Of a stretch of DNA of 64,000 bases, positions 36,654 to 44,056 are shown in pieces. How positions within the stretch are numbered: the first letter of the stretch is position 1; every line of letters starts with the position of its first letter. The DNA comes from Lachnospiraceae bacterium (GTDB lineage: Bacteria; Bacillota; Clostridia; Lachnospirales; Lachnospiraceae). The notes beneath the pieces were generated by a model. It did no database searches and was not told the DNA's origin. It saw only the letters and a program-made list of their open reading frames with translations. The translations under genes were made by a program, and so were the position numbers. Location: positions 1 through 64,000 of the forward strand of contig JAFRNR010000002.1 of assembly GCA_017430085.1 (NCBI GenBank), read 5' to 3'.

Positions 36654-37799
36654 ATGAGACATCACATGTACAATCCGGATTTCAAATTCGTTGTGGAACC
36701 GGAACATTTCAATAAATATACGGACCGCGAGCTGCTCCAGTACTGCCTGGGCGCCGCCATGTACATGCCCGGCTTCAAGGACTTCACCTCCAAGATCCTG
36801 GAGAATGCCATGCCCGGCCTGACCACCATGGTCCTGTGCTTTGAGGACGCCTGCCCGGAGGACAAGCTTCCGGAAGCGATGGAAAACGTGCACCGCCTGC
36901 TGGCGACCGTCACCGAAGCCGTGGACAACGGCACGCTGGACGCTGACAAGGTCCCCCTGATCTTCGTCCGCATCCGCAACCTGGACCAGTTCAAAGCCTT
37001 CGGCGAAAAACTGACGAAGCAGGAAGTCCGCTCCCTGTGCGGCGTCAACTTCCCGAAATTCAACGCGGAGAACGGCTACGAATACTACGCCTACCTGAAA
37101 GACCTGAACGAGCGCTTCGGCGAGATCCTCTACGGCATGCCCATCATCGAGGACCCGGAGGTGGCCTATAAAGAGAGCCGCATCCCGCAGCTGATGGGGA
37201 TCAAGAAGATCCTGGACAAGTACAAAAACCTGGTGCTGCAGGTCCGCGTCGGCGGCACGGATTTCTCCTCCGTGTTCGGCGTGCGCCGCGGCGTGGATTA
37301 CAGCCTGTATGACATCATGGTCGTGCGCGAGTGCCTGAGCGACATCGTGAACGTGTTCGGACGGAACAACGATTACGTGATCGCCGGCCCCGTCTGGGAG
37401 TATTTCCGGGCGCCCAAGGAGATGATGTTCGAGGAACTGCCGCACCACGGCATTGAGGACTATCTGATGCGGCGCCAGCCCCTCGTGAACGGCGAGATCG
37501 ACGGTCTGCTCCGGGAAGTGATCCTGGACAAGGCCAACGGCTTCATCGGCCGCACCGTGATCCATCCCACGCACGTCAAATTCGTGAACGCGCTGATGGC
37601 GGTGACGCGGGAAGAGTACGACGACGCCTGCCTGATCCTGGGCACGAACGGCGGCGTGGTGAAGGGCTCCGGCGGCAACAAGATGAACGAGATCCGGCCG
37701 CACACCAACTGGGCGAAGAAGGTCCTGAACCGCGCCCGCGCGTTCGGCGTGGTCAAGAACGAGAGCGGCTACGTGAAGCTGTTCGCTATCAATGAGTAA
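36654..37799 (+). CDS. HpcH/HpaI aldolase / CitE-like C-C bond lyase
   Basis: 381 residues. The acidic metal/substrate site FEDACPEDKLPEAMENV, IFVRIRNLDQF, PIIEDPEV and VRVGGTDFSS place it in the citrate-lyase-beta/malate-synthase-like TIM-barrel superfamily. It is longer than standard CitE (about 290) and resembles the C-C-bond-lyase branch. Members cleave or condense acyl-CoA or 2-oxo acid substrates such as citramalyl-CoA or malyl-CoA. In this operon it would split the hydrated intermediate formed by the neighbouring hydratases (inference). Confidence 0.82.
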   Translation: MRHHMYNPDFKFVVEPEHFNKYTDRELLQYCLGAAMYMPGFKDFTSKILENAMPGLTTMVLCFEDACPEDKLPEAMENVHRLLATVTEAVDNGTLDADKVPLIFVRIRNLDQFKAFGEKLTKQEVRSLCGVNFPKFNAENGYEYYAYLKDLNERFGEILYGMPIIEDPEVAYKESRIPQLMGIKKILDKYKNLVLQVRVGGTDFSSVFGVRRGVDYSLYDIMVVRECLSDIVNVFGRNNDYVIAGPVWEYFRAPKEMMFEELPHHGIEDYLMRRQPLVNGEIDGLLREVILDKANGFIGRTVIHPTHVKFVNALMAVTREEYDDACLILGTNGGVVKGSGGNKMNEIRPHTNWAKKVLNRARAFGVVKNESGYVKLFAINE

Positions 37800-37814
37800 G
37801 ACCGAGGTGTCACT

Positions 37815-38321
37815 GTGATCAAACTTACCACACCCATCAGCGAGGAAGCGGCCCGCAGCCTGAAAGTCGGGGATACCGTGGAGATCAGCGGATATATCCT
37901 CTGCGGCCGGGACGCGGTGCTTCCCAAAATACTGAAGATGATCGAAGACGGAACGGCCGCCGACCTGGGCGTCGACCTGCACGGGCAGGTGATCTTCCAT
38001 ACGGCGGTCAGCCCGGCCGGCGTGGGGCCCACGTCGTCCAATAAACTGGAGATCGAGAGCAGCATCGCGCCGCTGTCCGCGGCCGGGATCAAGCTGCATC
38101 TGGGCAAGGGCGCCCTGCGGCCGGAGACCGTGGCGGCGCTGGACCGGTACAACGCCTTGTATGCGGTGATCCCGCCGGTGACGGCGCTGCTGGGGAAGAA
38201 GACCCTGGAGCAGCGGGTGCTCGCGTTCCCGGAACTGGGGATGGAAGCCCTGCATCTGATCCGGGTGGAAGAGTACCCGGCCATCATCGGCGCGGCCCGG
38301 GGAAGGAGCATTTATGAGTAA
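37815..38321 (+). CDS. Class I (Fe-S) fumarase/tartrate dehydratase beta subunit
   Basis: 168 residues, equal to the C-terminal domain of class I fumarases. KVGDTVEISGYILCGRDAVL corresponds to the family GD-V-SG-I-T-RDA motif, and AGVGPTSSNKLE to GPTT-x-RM. Several usually conserved positions differ (C in place of T before xRDA; K in place of R), so the substrate may not be fumarate. It precedes the alpha subunit, the reverse of the common order, and overlaps it by 8 nt. Start follows CCGAGGTGTCACT and is a GTG. Confidence 0.85.
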   Translation: MIKLTTPISEEAARSLKVGDTVEISGYILCGRDAVLPKILKMIEDGTAADLGVDLHGQVIFHTAVSPAGVGPTSSNKLEIESSIAPLSAAGIKLHLGKGALRPETVAALDRYNALYAVIPPVTALLGKKTLEQRVLAFPELGMEALHLIRVEEYPAIIGAARGRSIYE

Positions 38322-39171
38322 GTCTTACGAAGAGACCGTCGCCCTGGTGCGCGACTGCCTGGTGAGAGCCGGCAGCACTTTCCGGGAAGACAAGAAGGAT
38401 GCTTACCGCCGGGCGATCGCCGCGGAGGAGAATCCGCAGGCGAAATGGGTCCTGGAAACGATCCTGGAAAACGCGGAAGCGGCGCAGGAGGCGTGCAGCC
38501 CGCTGTGCGACGACTCCGGCATCCCGCATCTGGTGCTGGAAGTCGGGGATGACGACGCGGTCTCCGGCAGAATGCTGGACGCGATCCGGGAAGGCGTGGC
38601 GGAAGGTCTGCGGGCGCTGCCGGGCCGGCCCATGGGGATCATGGGCGACGACAGTCACCGCATCGACCAGAGCGGCGGCTTAAGTCCGGATTCCGCGGGC
38701 GTGGAGCCGGCGCCGGTCCTGCTGCGGCGCAGCGGGGACGGCGTGACCCGCCTGCACATCCTGATGTTCGGCGGCGGGCCGGCAATCCGGGGGCGGACGT
38801 ACCGCGTCTTCCATAAGCACAGCACGCAGGTCGTACTGGATGAGATCGTGAACTGGGCCACGGAAATGGTCGCGCAGCTGGGCTGCTCGCCCTGCACGCT
38901 GGCGGTCGGGGTCGGCCGCAGCCATTTCGAGGCGGCGTCGATGATGCTGCAGGCACAGGCGGACGGCCGTTATGACGTGCAGTCCGACATGGAGCGGGAG
39001 ATTACCGACCGCGTCAATGCCGCGGACATCGGCCCGCTGGGCCTGCACGGGAACACCAGCGTGCTGGCCACGTTCATGAAAGTCGGGCCTCAGCGCGCCA
39101 GCGGCGTGCGCATCGTCTGCCTGCGGCCGGCCTGCTGCTTCGAGCCGCGCATCGCGACGGTAGAATTATAA
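38314..39171 (+). CDS. Class I (Fe-S) fumarase/tartrate dehydratase alpha subunit
   Basis: 285 residues. Probable 4Fe-4S ligands lie in SPLCDDSG (consensus PxCQDTG), LGCSPCTLAVGVG and the C-terminal RPACC stretch. The HFEAASMMLQAQ helix and GLHGNTSVLA (for GLGGxTTAL) complete the family pattern. With the beta subunit upstream it should add or remove water across a 2-ene-dicarboxylate such as fumarate, mesaconate or an analogue. Motif divergence argues for a non-housekeeping substrate. It is the last gene of the operon; no clear intrinsic terminator follows. Confidence 0.85.
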   Translation: MSKSYEETVALVRDCLVRAGSTFREDKKDAYRRAIAAEENPQAKWVLETILENAEAAQEACSPLCDDSGIPHLVLEVGDDDAVSGRMLDAIREGVAEGLRALPGRPMGIMGDDSHRIDQSGGLSPDSAGVEPAPVLLRRSGDGVTRLHILMFGGGPAIRGRTYRVFHKHSTQVVLDEIVNWATEMVAQLGCSPCTLAVGVGRSHFEAASMMLQAQADGRYDVQSDMEREITDRVNAADIGPLGLHGNTSVLATFMKVGPQRASGVRIVCLRPACCFEPRIATVEL

Positions 39172-39199
39172 AAAACAGCGGCAGCGATCTGACATTTTC

Positions 39200-39228
39200 T
39201 TGCAAAGCCTCCCGGGATATGGTATAAT
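39200..39228 (+). promoter_or_regulatory. Promoter of the Wzz-like gene
   Basis: TTGCAA (39200-39205), 17-nt spacer, consensus TATAAT (39223-39228), 31 nt before the start codon; GGGAGG is the ribosome-binding site. Confidence 0.75.
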
Positions 39229-39258
39229 CATTCCATTATTCCGGGAGGTTTTCCGTTT

Positions 39259-40344
39259 ATGGAAGCACAGAATCGGATCGCGGTCGACAGCGAAAAATCC
39301 GTGAGTTTAAGGGACGTGTTCTGGGTCATTGTCCGGAACTGGAAAAGGCTGCTGCTGGCAGCGCTGATCGGCGCGCTGCTGCTGGGCGGCTACGGCGGGA
39401 TCAAAATGCTCGCCAAAAGAAGCGCCGTCGTGAAGCCGGACGAGACCACGGCAACGCCCGTCAGCAAGACGGAAGGCGAGCCGTCCATTACCTCGCAGCC
39501 GACGGATCTGTCGGTGGCGGAAGGCACGGCAGCCGGGTTCTCCGTCGCCACCACCGGCGAAGTCTATTCTTATAAATGGCAGTTCAGCAAGGACAGCGGC
39601 GTGACCTGGAGCAACGTCAATTCCACCACCTATCCGTCCGCCCTGAAGGCAAAACTCACTTTCCAGACGAAAAAGGAGCAGAGCGGCTACGCCTACCGCT
39701 GCATCGTGACCTTTGCCGACGAGCAGCGGACGCTGACTTCGGACAGCGCCGTGCTGACGGTCCTGGCGGCCAGCGCTGTCCAGAAAATCTCCCTCAAGGA
39801 TGTGTTCGTCAGCGCTCTCAAGAACGCACTGGTCGGTTTCCTGATCGGCCTGGTCTTCATGGCGTTTGCGGAAATGCTGATCTTTATTATCAACGGGTAT
39901 TACGTGAACATGCCCGCCCTGGAGGAACGGTACGGCGTGCAGGGCTTCGGGGTTTACCCGTCCCGGAAATATACCGGCGTGACCCGGAAGATCCTGGATA
40001 AAATGACTTACCGGCCGGCCGTGACGCAGCAGGAGTCGGCCAAACTGATCGCTGCCAACATGAACCTGGTACTGCCGGCCGGGGAGACGGCCTACCTGAC
40101 GGGAACGATCGACGACAAGCGGCTGGAGAGCATCTGCAAGGTGCTGCGGCCGTTCGTGAACGCGGATCTGAAGGTGATCAGCTGCGTCAATCAGTCGGCG
40201 GAATCGGTCAGCGCCCTGCAGGCGAAACTGCCGGTGGTCTGCGTGGAACGGATCCTGGTCAGCAAACGGACTTATGTGGATTTCCAGATGAATACGATCG
40301 CGCGCTCCGGGGCGGAATGCGCGGGCTTTATTCTGATTGAGTGA
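39259..40344 (+). CDS. Wzz/CpsC-like two-TM protein with Ig-like extracellular insert
   Basis: 361 residues. N-terminal SLRDVFWVIVRNWKR and TM1 (about 31-50) look like chain-length determinants. The extracellular part (about 74-168) lacks the usual coiled coil and instead reads as an Ig-like beta domain with a YKWQFSKDSGVTW core and an AYRCIV strand. A second segment (about 172-190), again with SLKDVF, precedes TM2 (about 190-213). The C-terminal 145 residues are cytoplasmic and might be a degenerate nucleotide-binding partner (no Walker motif seen). A role in surface polysaccharide length control or sensing is plausible but not shown. Confidence 0.65.
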   Translation: MEAQNRIAVDSEKSVSLRDVFWVIVRNWKRLLLAALIGALLLGGYGGIKMLAKRSAVVKPDETTATPVSKTEGEPSITSQPTDLSVAEGTAAGFSVATTGEVYSYKWQFSKDSGVTWSNVNSTTYPSALKAKLTFQTKKEQSGYAYRCIVTFADEQRTLTSDSAVLTVLAASAVQKISLKDVFVSALKNALVGFLIGLVFMAFAEMLIFIINGYYVNMPALEERYGVQGFGVYPSRKYTGVTRKILDKMTYRPAVTQQESAKLIAANMNLVLPAGETAYLTGTIDDKRLESICKVLRPFVNADLKVISCVNQSAESVSALQAKLPVVCVERILVSKRTYVDFQMNTIARSGAECAGFILIE

Positions 40345-40382
40345 TCGGAAAACAGGGAATATTCCTGCGGGACGATCCCCAG

Positions 40383-40407
40383 GGGCGGCCGGTGGTCGCC
40401 CTTTTTT
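40383..40407 (+). terminator. Intrinsic terminator after the Wzz-like gene
   Basis: GGGCGGCC (40384-40391) pairs with GGTCGCCC (40394-40401), one mismatch, followed by T6. It lies 39 nt after the stop and 16 nt before the VanZ start. Confidence 0.75.
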
Positions 40408-40422
40408 GAAAAGGAGAGGGGC

Positions 40423-40968
40423 ATGAAAGGAGAGAAGCGGCGGTTCATCATCTTCTGCGTCCTTTCGTGCCTGTGGATCCTGTTTATCTTCTGGCATTCG
40501 CTGCAGACGGCGCAGGCGTCGTCCGCGGAAAGCGGGCGGATCCTGGCATTCGTGCGGAAATTCCTTCCGTTCATGACCCATACGCTGCTGCGGAAACTGG
40601 GGCATATGGCGGAATTTACCGTACTGGGCGGACTGCTGGCGCTGACGCTGCGGGCGGGATGGCTGCCCGGGAAGACGGCGGCGCTGCCTCCGGGGTGGCG
40701 TCGGTGGGGGCTGCCGGCCGGGATCGGGCTGCTGACGGCGGTCTGTGATGAGACGATCCAGTTATTCGTGCCGGGCCGCAGCGCAGAGCTGCGGGACGTG
40801 CTGATCGATACGGCCGGGGCGCTGCTGGGCGCGGCGCTGGTGCGGCTGGTGACGCGGAGGAAAGACGGACGCGGCGCGGAAAGCGGACGCGGCGAGGCCG
40901 GCAGGCCGGCAAAGGAAGACGGCGAGGCCGGCGGGCCGGCAGACATAAAGGAGAACGATCATGCGTAA
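40423..40968 (+). CDS. VanZ family membrane protein
   Basis: 181 residues with four hydrophobic helices and the VanZ landmarks FWHSLQTAQ, FTVLGGLLAL and DETIQLFVPGRSAELRDVLIDTAG. VanZ-type proteins are linked to low-level lipoglycopeptide tolerance and also occur widely without resistance. AAAAGGAGAGGGGC precedes the ATG. The C-terminal 35 residues are a Gly/Arg/Glu/Ala tail with a short repeat (GEAG.PAKEDGEAGGPA). It overlaps brnQ by 8 nt. Confidence 0.92.
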   Translation: MKGEKRRFIIFCVLSCLWILFIFWHSLQTAQASSAESGRILAFVRKFLPFMTHTLLRKLGHMAEFTVLGGLLALTLRAGWLPGKTAALPPGWRRWGLPAGIGLLTAVCDETIQLFVPGRSAELRDVLIDTAGALLGAALVRLVTRRKDGRGAESGRGEAGRPAKEDGEAGGPADIKENDHA

Positions 40969-42262
40969 AGGACAGAACGGCGGCTTCAGTAAAAAGGACC
41001 TGGTCAACGCCCTGGTCATCGGGTTTGCCCTGTTCGCCACCTTTTTCGGTGCGGGCAATCTGATCTTCCCGCCGCAGCTGGGCCTGCTGTCCGGGAAAAA
41101 GTGGCTGCTGTGCTTTGTCGCCTATCTGCTGGCGGACGCCGGGCTGGCCGTCGGGGCCGTGCTGTCGGCGGTCAAGAAGGGCGGCGGGCTGGAGAACCAG
41201 ATGAGCCGGCTGGGCAGGATCGCGGCGCGGGTGCTCTGCATCGCGCTGATGCTGATCGTGGGGCCGCTGGTGATCGTGCCGCGGACCGGGGCGACCACGT
41301 ATGAAATGAGTATCAAGCCGCTGTTCCCCGGGCTCAGCCCGTGGATCTTCTCGGTGCTGTTTTTCGGAGTGGTGGCGCTGCTGACCATCAAGCCGGCCGC
41401 GGTCGTGGACATCATCGGGAAATTCCTGACGCCGGTGCTGCTGGTGACGTTGCTGGTGCTGTGCGTCAAGGGCATCGTGTCGCCGCTGGGAACGCCGGCG
41501 GAGAGCGTGATGGGCGGCATGGAGATCCGGAACGGCCTGATCTCCGGGTACCAGACCATGGACGCGCTGGTCTCGCTGTCGCTGGCGGTCATCGTAGTCA
41601 AAAGCGTGAAAGACAAGGGGTATCATGAGCGGAAGAAACAGGCGGGGATGATCTCGGTCGCGTGCCTGGTGGCGTTCATCGGGCTGCTGCTCGTGTACGC
41701 AGGGCTCAATTACCTGGGCGCCACGGTGTCCGGACAGGGTCTGGAAGGGCTGAGCGGGACGGAGCTGATGGTGGAGATCACCAGACGGCTGCTGGCGCAG
41801 GCGGGGACGATCCTGCTGGGCGTCATCGTGCTGCTGGCCTGCCTGACCACGGCCATCGGTACGACAAGCGCGGCGGCGGATTATTTCAGCGGCGTGCTGA
41901 AGAACAAAGTGCCTTACAGTACGCTGGTGCTGATCATCTGCGGCTGCGGCGTGCTGCTGAGCAATCTGGGCACGACGCAGATCATCGCGCTGGCGGAGCC
42001 GGTGCTGTCGCTGCTCTATCCGGTCTTCCTGACGCAGGTCTTCCTGAATTTCTTTACCGATAAGATCCGGAACAAATGGGTGTTCCGGGGGGCTGCGATC
42101 GGCGCTTTGCTGTTCGCGGCGGCCGATCTGCTCTACAGCAGTTTCGGCGTGGCGGGGCTGTCGTTTGTGGACGCGGTCCCGCTGGCAAGCCTGGGGCTCG
42201 GATGGGTGCTGCCGGCAGCAGCCGGTGGGATCATCGGCGCGTTTATCAAAACGGAAAGATGA
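40961..42262 (+). CDS. brnQ: Branched-chain amino acid permease, BrnQ
   Basis: 433 residues with 12 predicted membrane segments. The LIVCS-family N-terminus ALFATFFGAGNLIFPPQLGLLSG is diagnostic. These carriers import Leu, Ile and Val with Na+ or H+. The gene overlaps the VanZ gene and its stop codon TGA is the first three bases of a dispersed repeat (TGACA), so the repeat has inserted at or evolved into the end of the gene. Confidence 0.95.
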   Translation: MRKGQNGGFSKKDLVNALVIGFALFATFFGAGNLIFPPQLGLLSGKKWLLCFVAYLLADAGLAVGAVLSAVKKGGGLENQMSRLGRIAARVLCIALMLIVGPLVIVPRTGATTYEMSIKPLFPGLSPWIFSVLFFGVVALLTIKPAAVVDIIGKFLTPVLLVTLLVLCVKGIVSPLGTPAESVMGGMEIRNGLISGYQTMDALVSLSLAVIVVKSVKDKGYHERKKQAGMISVACLVAFIGLLLVYAGLNYLGATVSGQGLEGLSGTELMVEITRRLLAQAGTILLGVIVLLACLTTAIGTTSAAADYFSGVLKNKVPYSTLVLIICGCGVLLSNLGTTQIIALAEPVLSLLYPVFLTQVFLNFFTDKIRNKWVFRGAAIGALLFAAADLLYSSFGVAGLSFVDAVPLASLGLGWVLPAAAGGIIGAFIKTER

Positions 42263-42284
42263 CAAAAGAACCGTCCCTTTGTCA
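42260..42284. repeat. 25-bp dispersed repeat (TGACA...TGTCA type)
   Basis: A copy of the family described at 27-51 with minor variation (AAAAGAACCGTCCCTT core). Its first codon is the stop codon of brnQ. Confidence 0.8.
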
Positions 42285-42304
42285 CCGGGACGGGAGGAGG
42301 TTAT

Positions 42305-42964
42305 ATGCTGAGCGTGCGGAAAAAGCCGGATCCGATGGATCCTTCGGGGTTCGTGCTGCTGGCGGACCATGTGCCGGGGGTGGTGCAGGAGATCCGGTAT
42401 TATACGTCGTACAATTTCATCGGCGACCGGATCGACGGCTATGAGGAGCCGTGCGCGATCATCACCCGGGAGGCGGCGTGGGCGCTGAGCGAAGTGGCGA
42501 ACGAACTGAACGTGCAGGGATACCGCCTGAAGATCTTCGACGCGTACCGGCCCGTGAAGGCGGTGAAGCATTTTGTGCTGTGGGGCATCGAGGACCTGGA
42601 CCTGCGCATGAAACCGTTCTTTTATCCGGATCTGGAGAAGCAGGAGCTGTTTGCAAAAGGCTATATCGCGAAGCTGTCCAGCCACAGCCGGGGCAGCGCC
42701 GTGGACCTGACGCTGCTGGACATGAAGACCGGCAGGGAGGTGGACATGGGGAGCCCCTTCGACCTGTTCGATCCGGTCTCGCACCCGGATTATACCGGCA
42801 TCACGCAGGAGCAGTACGACAACCGCATGGTGCTGCGCCGCGCGATGTTGCGCCACGGCTTTCAGCCCATCGACTGCGAGTGGTGGCATTTCTGTCTGAA
42901 GGACGAGCCGTACCCGGAGACGTATTTTGAGTTTCCGGTATCGGCGGCGTATTTGAAGAAATGA
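42305..42964 (+). CDS. D-Ala-D-Ala dipeptidase (VanX/DdpX-type, M15D)
   Basis: 219 residues. The zinc site is complete: His127 and Asp134 in SSHSRGSAVDL, catalytic Glu192 and third ligand His195 in EWWHF. Arg in FDAYRPVKAV is the conserved substrate residue. The enzyme hydrolyses D-Ala-D-Ala; outside van clusters it recycles cell-wall dipeptide. No vanH, vanA/B or vanRS gene is near, so resistance is not implied. GGGAGGAGGTTAT precedes the ATG. Confidence 0.92.
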   Translation: MLSVRKKPDPMDPSGFVLLADHVPGVVQEIRYYTSYNFIGDRIDGYEEPCAIITREAAWALSEVANELNVQGYRLKIFDAYRPVKAVKHFVLWGIEDLDLRMKPFFYPDLEKQELFAKGYIAKLSSHSRGSAVDLTLLDMKTGREVDMGSPFDLFDPVSHPDYTGITQEQYDNRMVLRRAMLRHGFQPIDCEWWHFCLKDEPYPETYFEFPVSAAYLKK

Positions 42965-42970
42965 CAGGAG

Positions 42971-43002
42971 AAACGGGGACGGTTCATTCTGCCCCGTTTT
43001 TT
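42971..43002 (+). terminator. Intrinsic terminator after the dipeptidase gene
   Basis: AAACGGGG (42971-42978) pairs with CCCCGTTT (42992-42999) and continues into a T-tract. The loop side carries GGGGACGGTTC, so this terminator shares the core of the dispersed repeat family. Confidence 0.85.
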
Positions 43003-43028
43003 GAAAAAAGTCGGCGGAAAATGTTGCA

Positions 43029-43089
43029 GGGGCCGATGTTTCATCGGCCCGGAATACCAAAATCTGACAAAGGAACCGTCCCTCTGTCA
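43029..43089. repeat. Composite repeat: GGGGCCG-palindrome plus 25-bp unit
   Basis: GGGGCCGATG-TTT-CATCGGCCC hairpin (43029-43052) followed by the TGACA...TGTCA unit (43065-43089). The same composite, with a GTTG stem variant, occurs at 51487-51540 and 53020-53070. Confidence 0.8.
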
Positions 43090-43116
43090 GAAAAAATGAC
43101 AAAAAAATAACGAACC

Positions 43117-43152
43117 GGGCCGAACGGGGACTGTCCCCCCATGGCCCTGTTT
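43117..43152. terminator. Convergent-gene terminator hairpin
   Basis: GGGCC (43117-43121) pairs with GGCCC (43143-43147); inside it GGGGA (43126-43130) pairs with TCCCC (43134-43138). T-tracts lie on both sides. It separates the plus-strand dipeptidase group from the minus-strand Rnf operon. Confidence 0.65.
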
Positions 43153-43689
43153 TTATGTGAGGCGGGGCGGGAAGGGGAGGCGGCGGATGGCGCCCTGGGC
43201 GCAGATGCCGGTGAAAAGGCCGGTCAGGATGGCGGAGATGATGAGGATGGGGACGTAGGCGAAGATGGCGTCCTGGCCGATGAGGAAGCGGGCGGCGAGG
43301 ATCTGGCCGGTGTTGTGGGCCAGCGCGCCGAGGATGCCGGCAACCCAGATTTGGCGGTTCGTCACGATCCGCCGGACCGGCCACATGACCAGGAAGGCCA
43401 GCAGGCCGCCGCACAGTGAAAACAGCAGCGACACGGCCTGGCCGCCGAAGAGGGAGGCCAGCAGCACGCGGGTGAGCAGGACCGCGGCCGCGTCGGCCGG
43501 GCCCAGGCGGAAGAGGGCGAAGAGGATCACGATATTGGAGAGGCCGAGCTTGACGCCCGGGATCGGGACGAGCGGGGGCAGCTGGGCTTCCAGGAACCAG
43601 ATGCCCAGGCCCAGCGCGGTCAGCATCGCGTCCGTAGTCAGGCGGAGCGGGAGGGAGATCTGCTTTTTCGGGGCTTTATCGGCACTCAC
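43153..43689 (-). CDS. Gx transporter family / heptaprenyl diphosphate synthase component I-like membrane protein
   Basis: 178 residues from GTG 43689, which has GGAAGGAGG upstream and overlaps the previous stop as GTGA. About five hydrophobic helices; PGVKLGLSNIVILFAL and GGLLAFLVMW are family landmarks. The family is commonly found next to NusG-domain-II and ApbE genes in Firmicutes and in loci for flavin-based extracellular electron transfer. It is the last gene of the Rnf transcript. Substrate unknown. Confidence 0.85.
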   Translation of the reverse strand: MSADKAPKKQISLPLRLTTDAMLTALGLGIWFLEAQLPPLVPIPGVKLGLSNIVILFALFRLGPADAAAVLLTRVLLASLFGGQAVSLLFSLCGGLLAFLVMWPVRRIVTNRQIWVAGILGALAHNTGQILAARFLIGQDAIFAYVPILIISAILTGLFTGICAQGAIRRLPFPPRLT

Positions 43690-44042
43690 GGCGCGGCCTC
43701 CTTCCATTGGATCATCAGGCGGTGCGGCAGGCAGACGATGGGGGTCAGTTCCCGGGACAGCCAGCCGTGTTCCACGCAGATGCGGTCCGGGCAGTTGGCT
43801 TCGGTCACGCGGATGCGCCCGGGCTCCACGCGGATAAGGTTGCGGTTCCCGTCGGCGTCCTCCCAGGTGAATTCGTAGGCCTCCTTCACGGTGTCCAGGT
43901 CGATCTCGCGGATGACTTCCCCGTCATGGATGATCTGCACCGTACTGCTGCTTGCGCTGCGCCGGCCGAGGATCCACCAAAAGACCGCCGCCGCGATCAG
44001 CAGCGCCGCAAACAGGATGATCCAGGTCCGGGTCTTGAGCAT
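43686..44042 (-). CDS. NusG domain II-containing protein
   Basis: 118 residues from ATG 44042. One N-terminal membrane helix (about 5-24) anchors an extracytoplasmic beta domain with the diagnostic CPDRICVEHGWLSRE and IVCLPHRLMI. Despite the name it has no link to transcription. In Clostridia it pairs with Gx transporter and FMN-transfer genes. GAGGGAAAAGCAAGC precedes the start; a longer in-frame GTG start at 44072 would overlap apbE. Confidence 0.88.
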   Translation of the reverse strand: MLKTRTWIILFAALLIAAAVFWWILGRRSASSSTVQIIHDGEVIREIDLDTVKEAYEFTWEDADGNRNLIRVEPGRIRVTEANCPDRICVEHGWLSRELTPIVCLPHRLMIQWKEAAP

Positions 44043-44056
44043 GCTTGCTTTTCCCT

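Noticed and set aside
34472..37799. Phosphonate biosynthesis cluster
   Set aside because: A Ppd-like gene is present but no PEP mutase motif could be found in the neighbouring proteins.
40423..42964. Glycopeptide resistance cluster
   Set aside because: VanZ and VanX-type proteins are present but there is no vanH, D-Ala-D-Lac ligase or vanRS.
40616..43414. 932-residue minus-strand open frame
   Set aside because: Covers brnQ, the dipeptidase gene, a terminator and repeats on the other strand; low-complexity Arg/Gln/His sequence.
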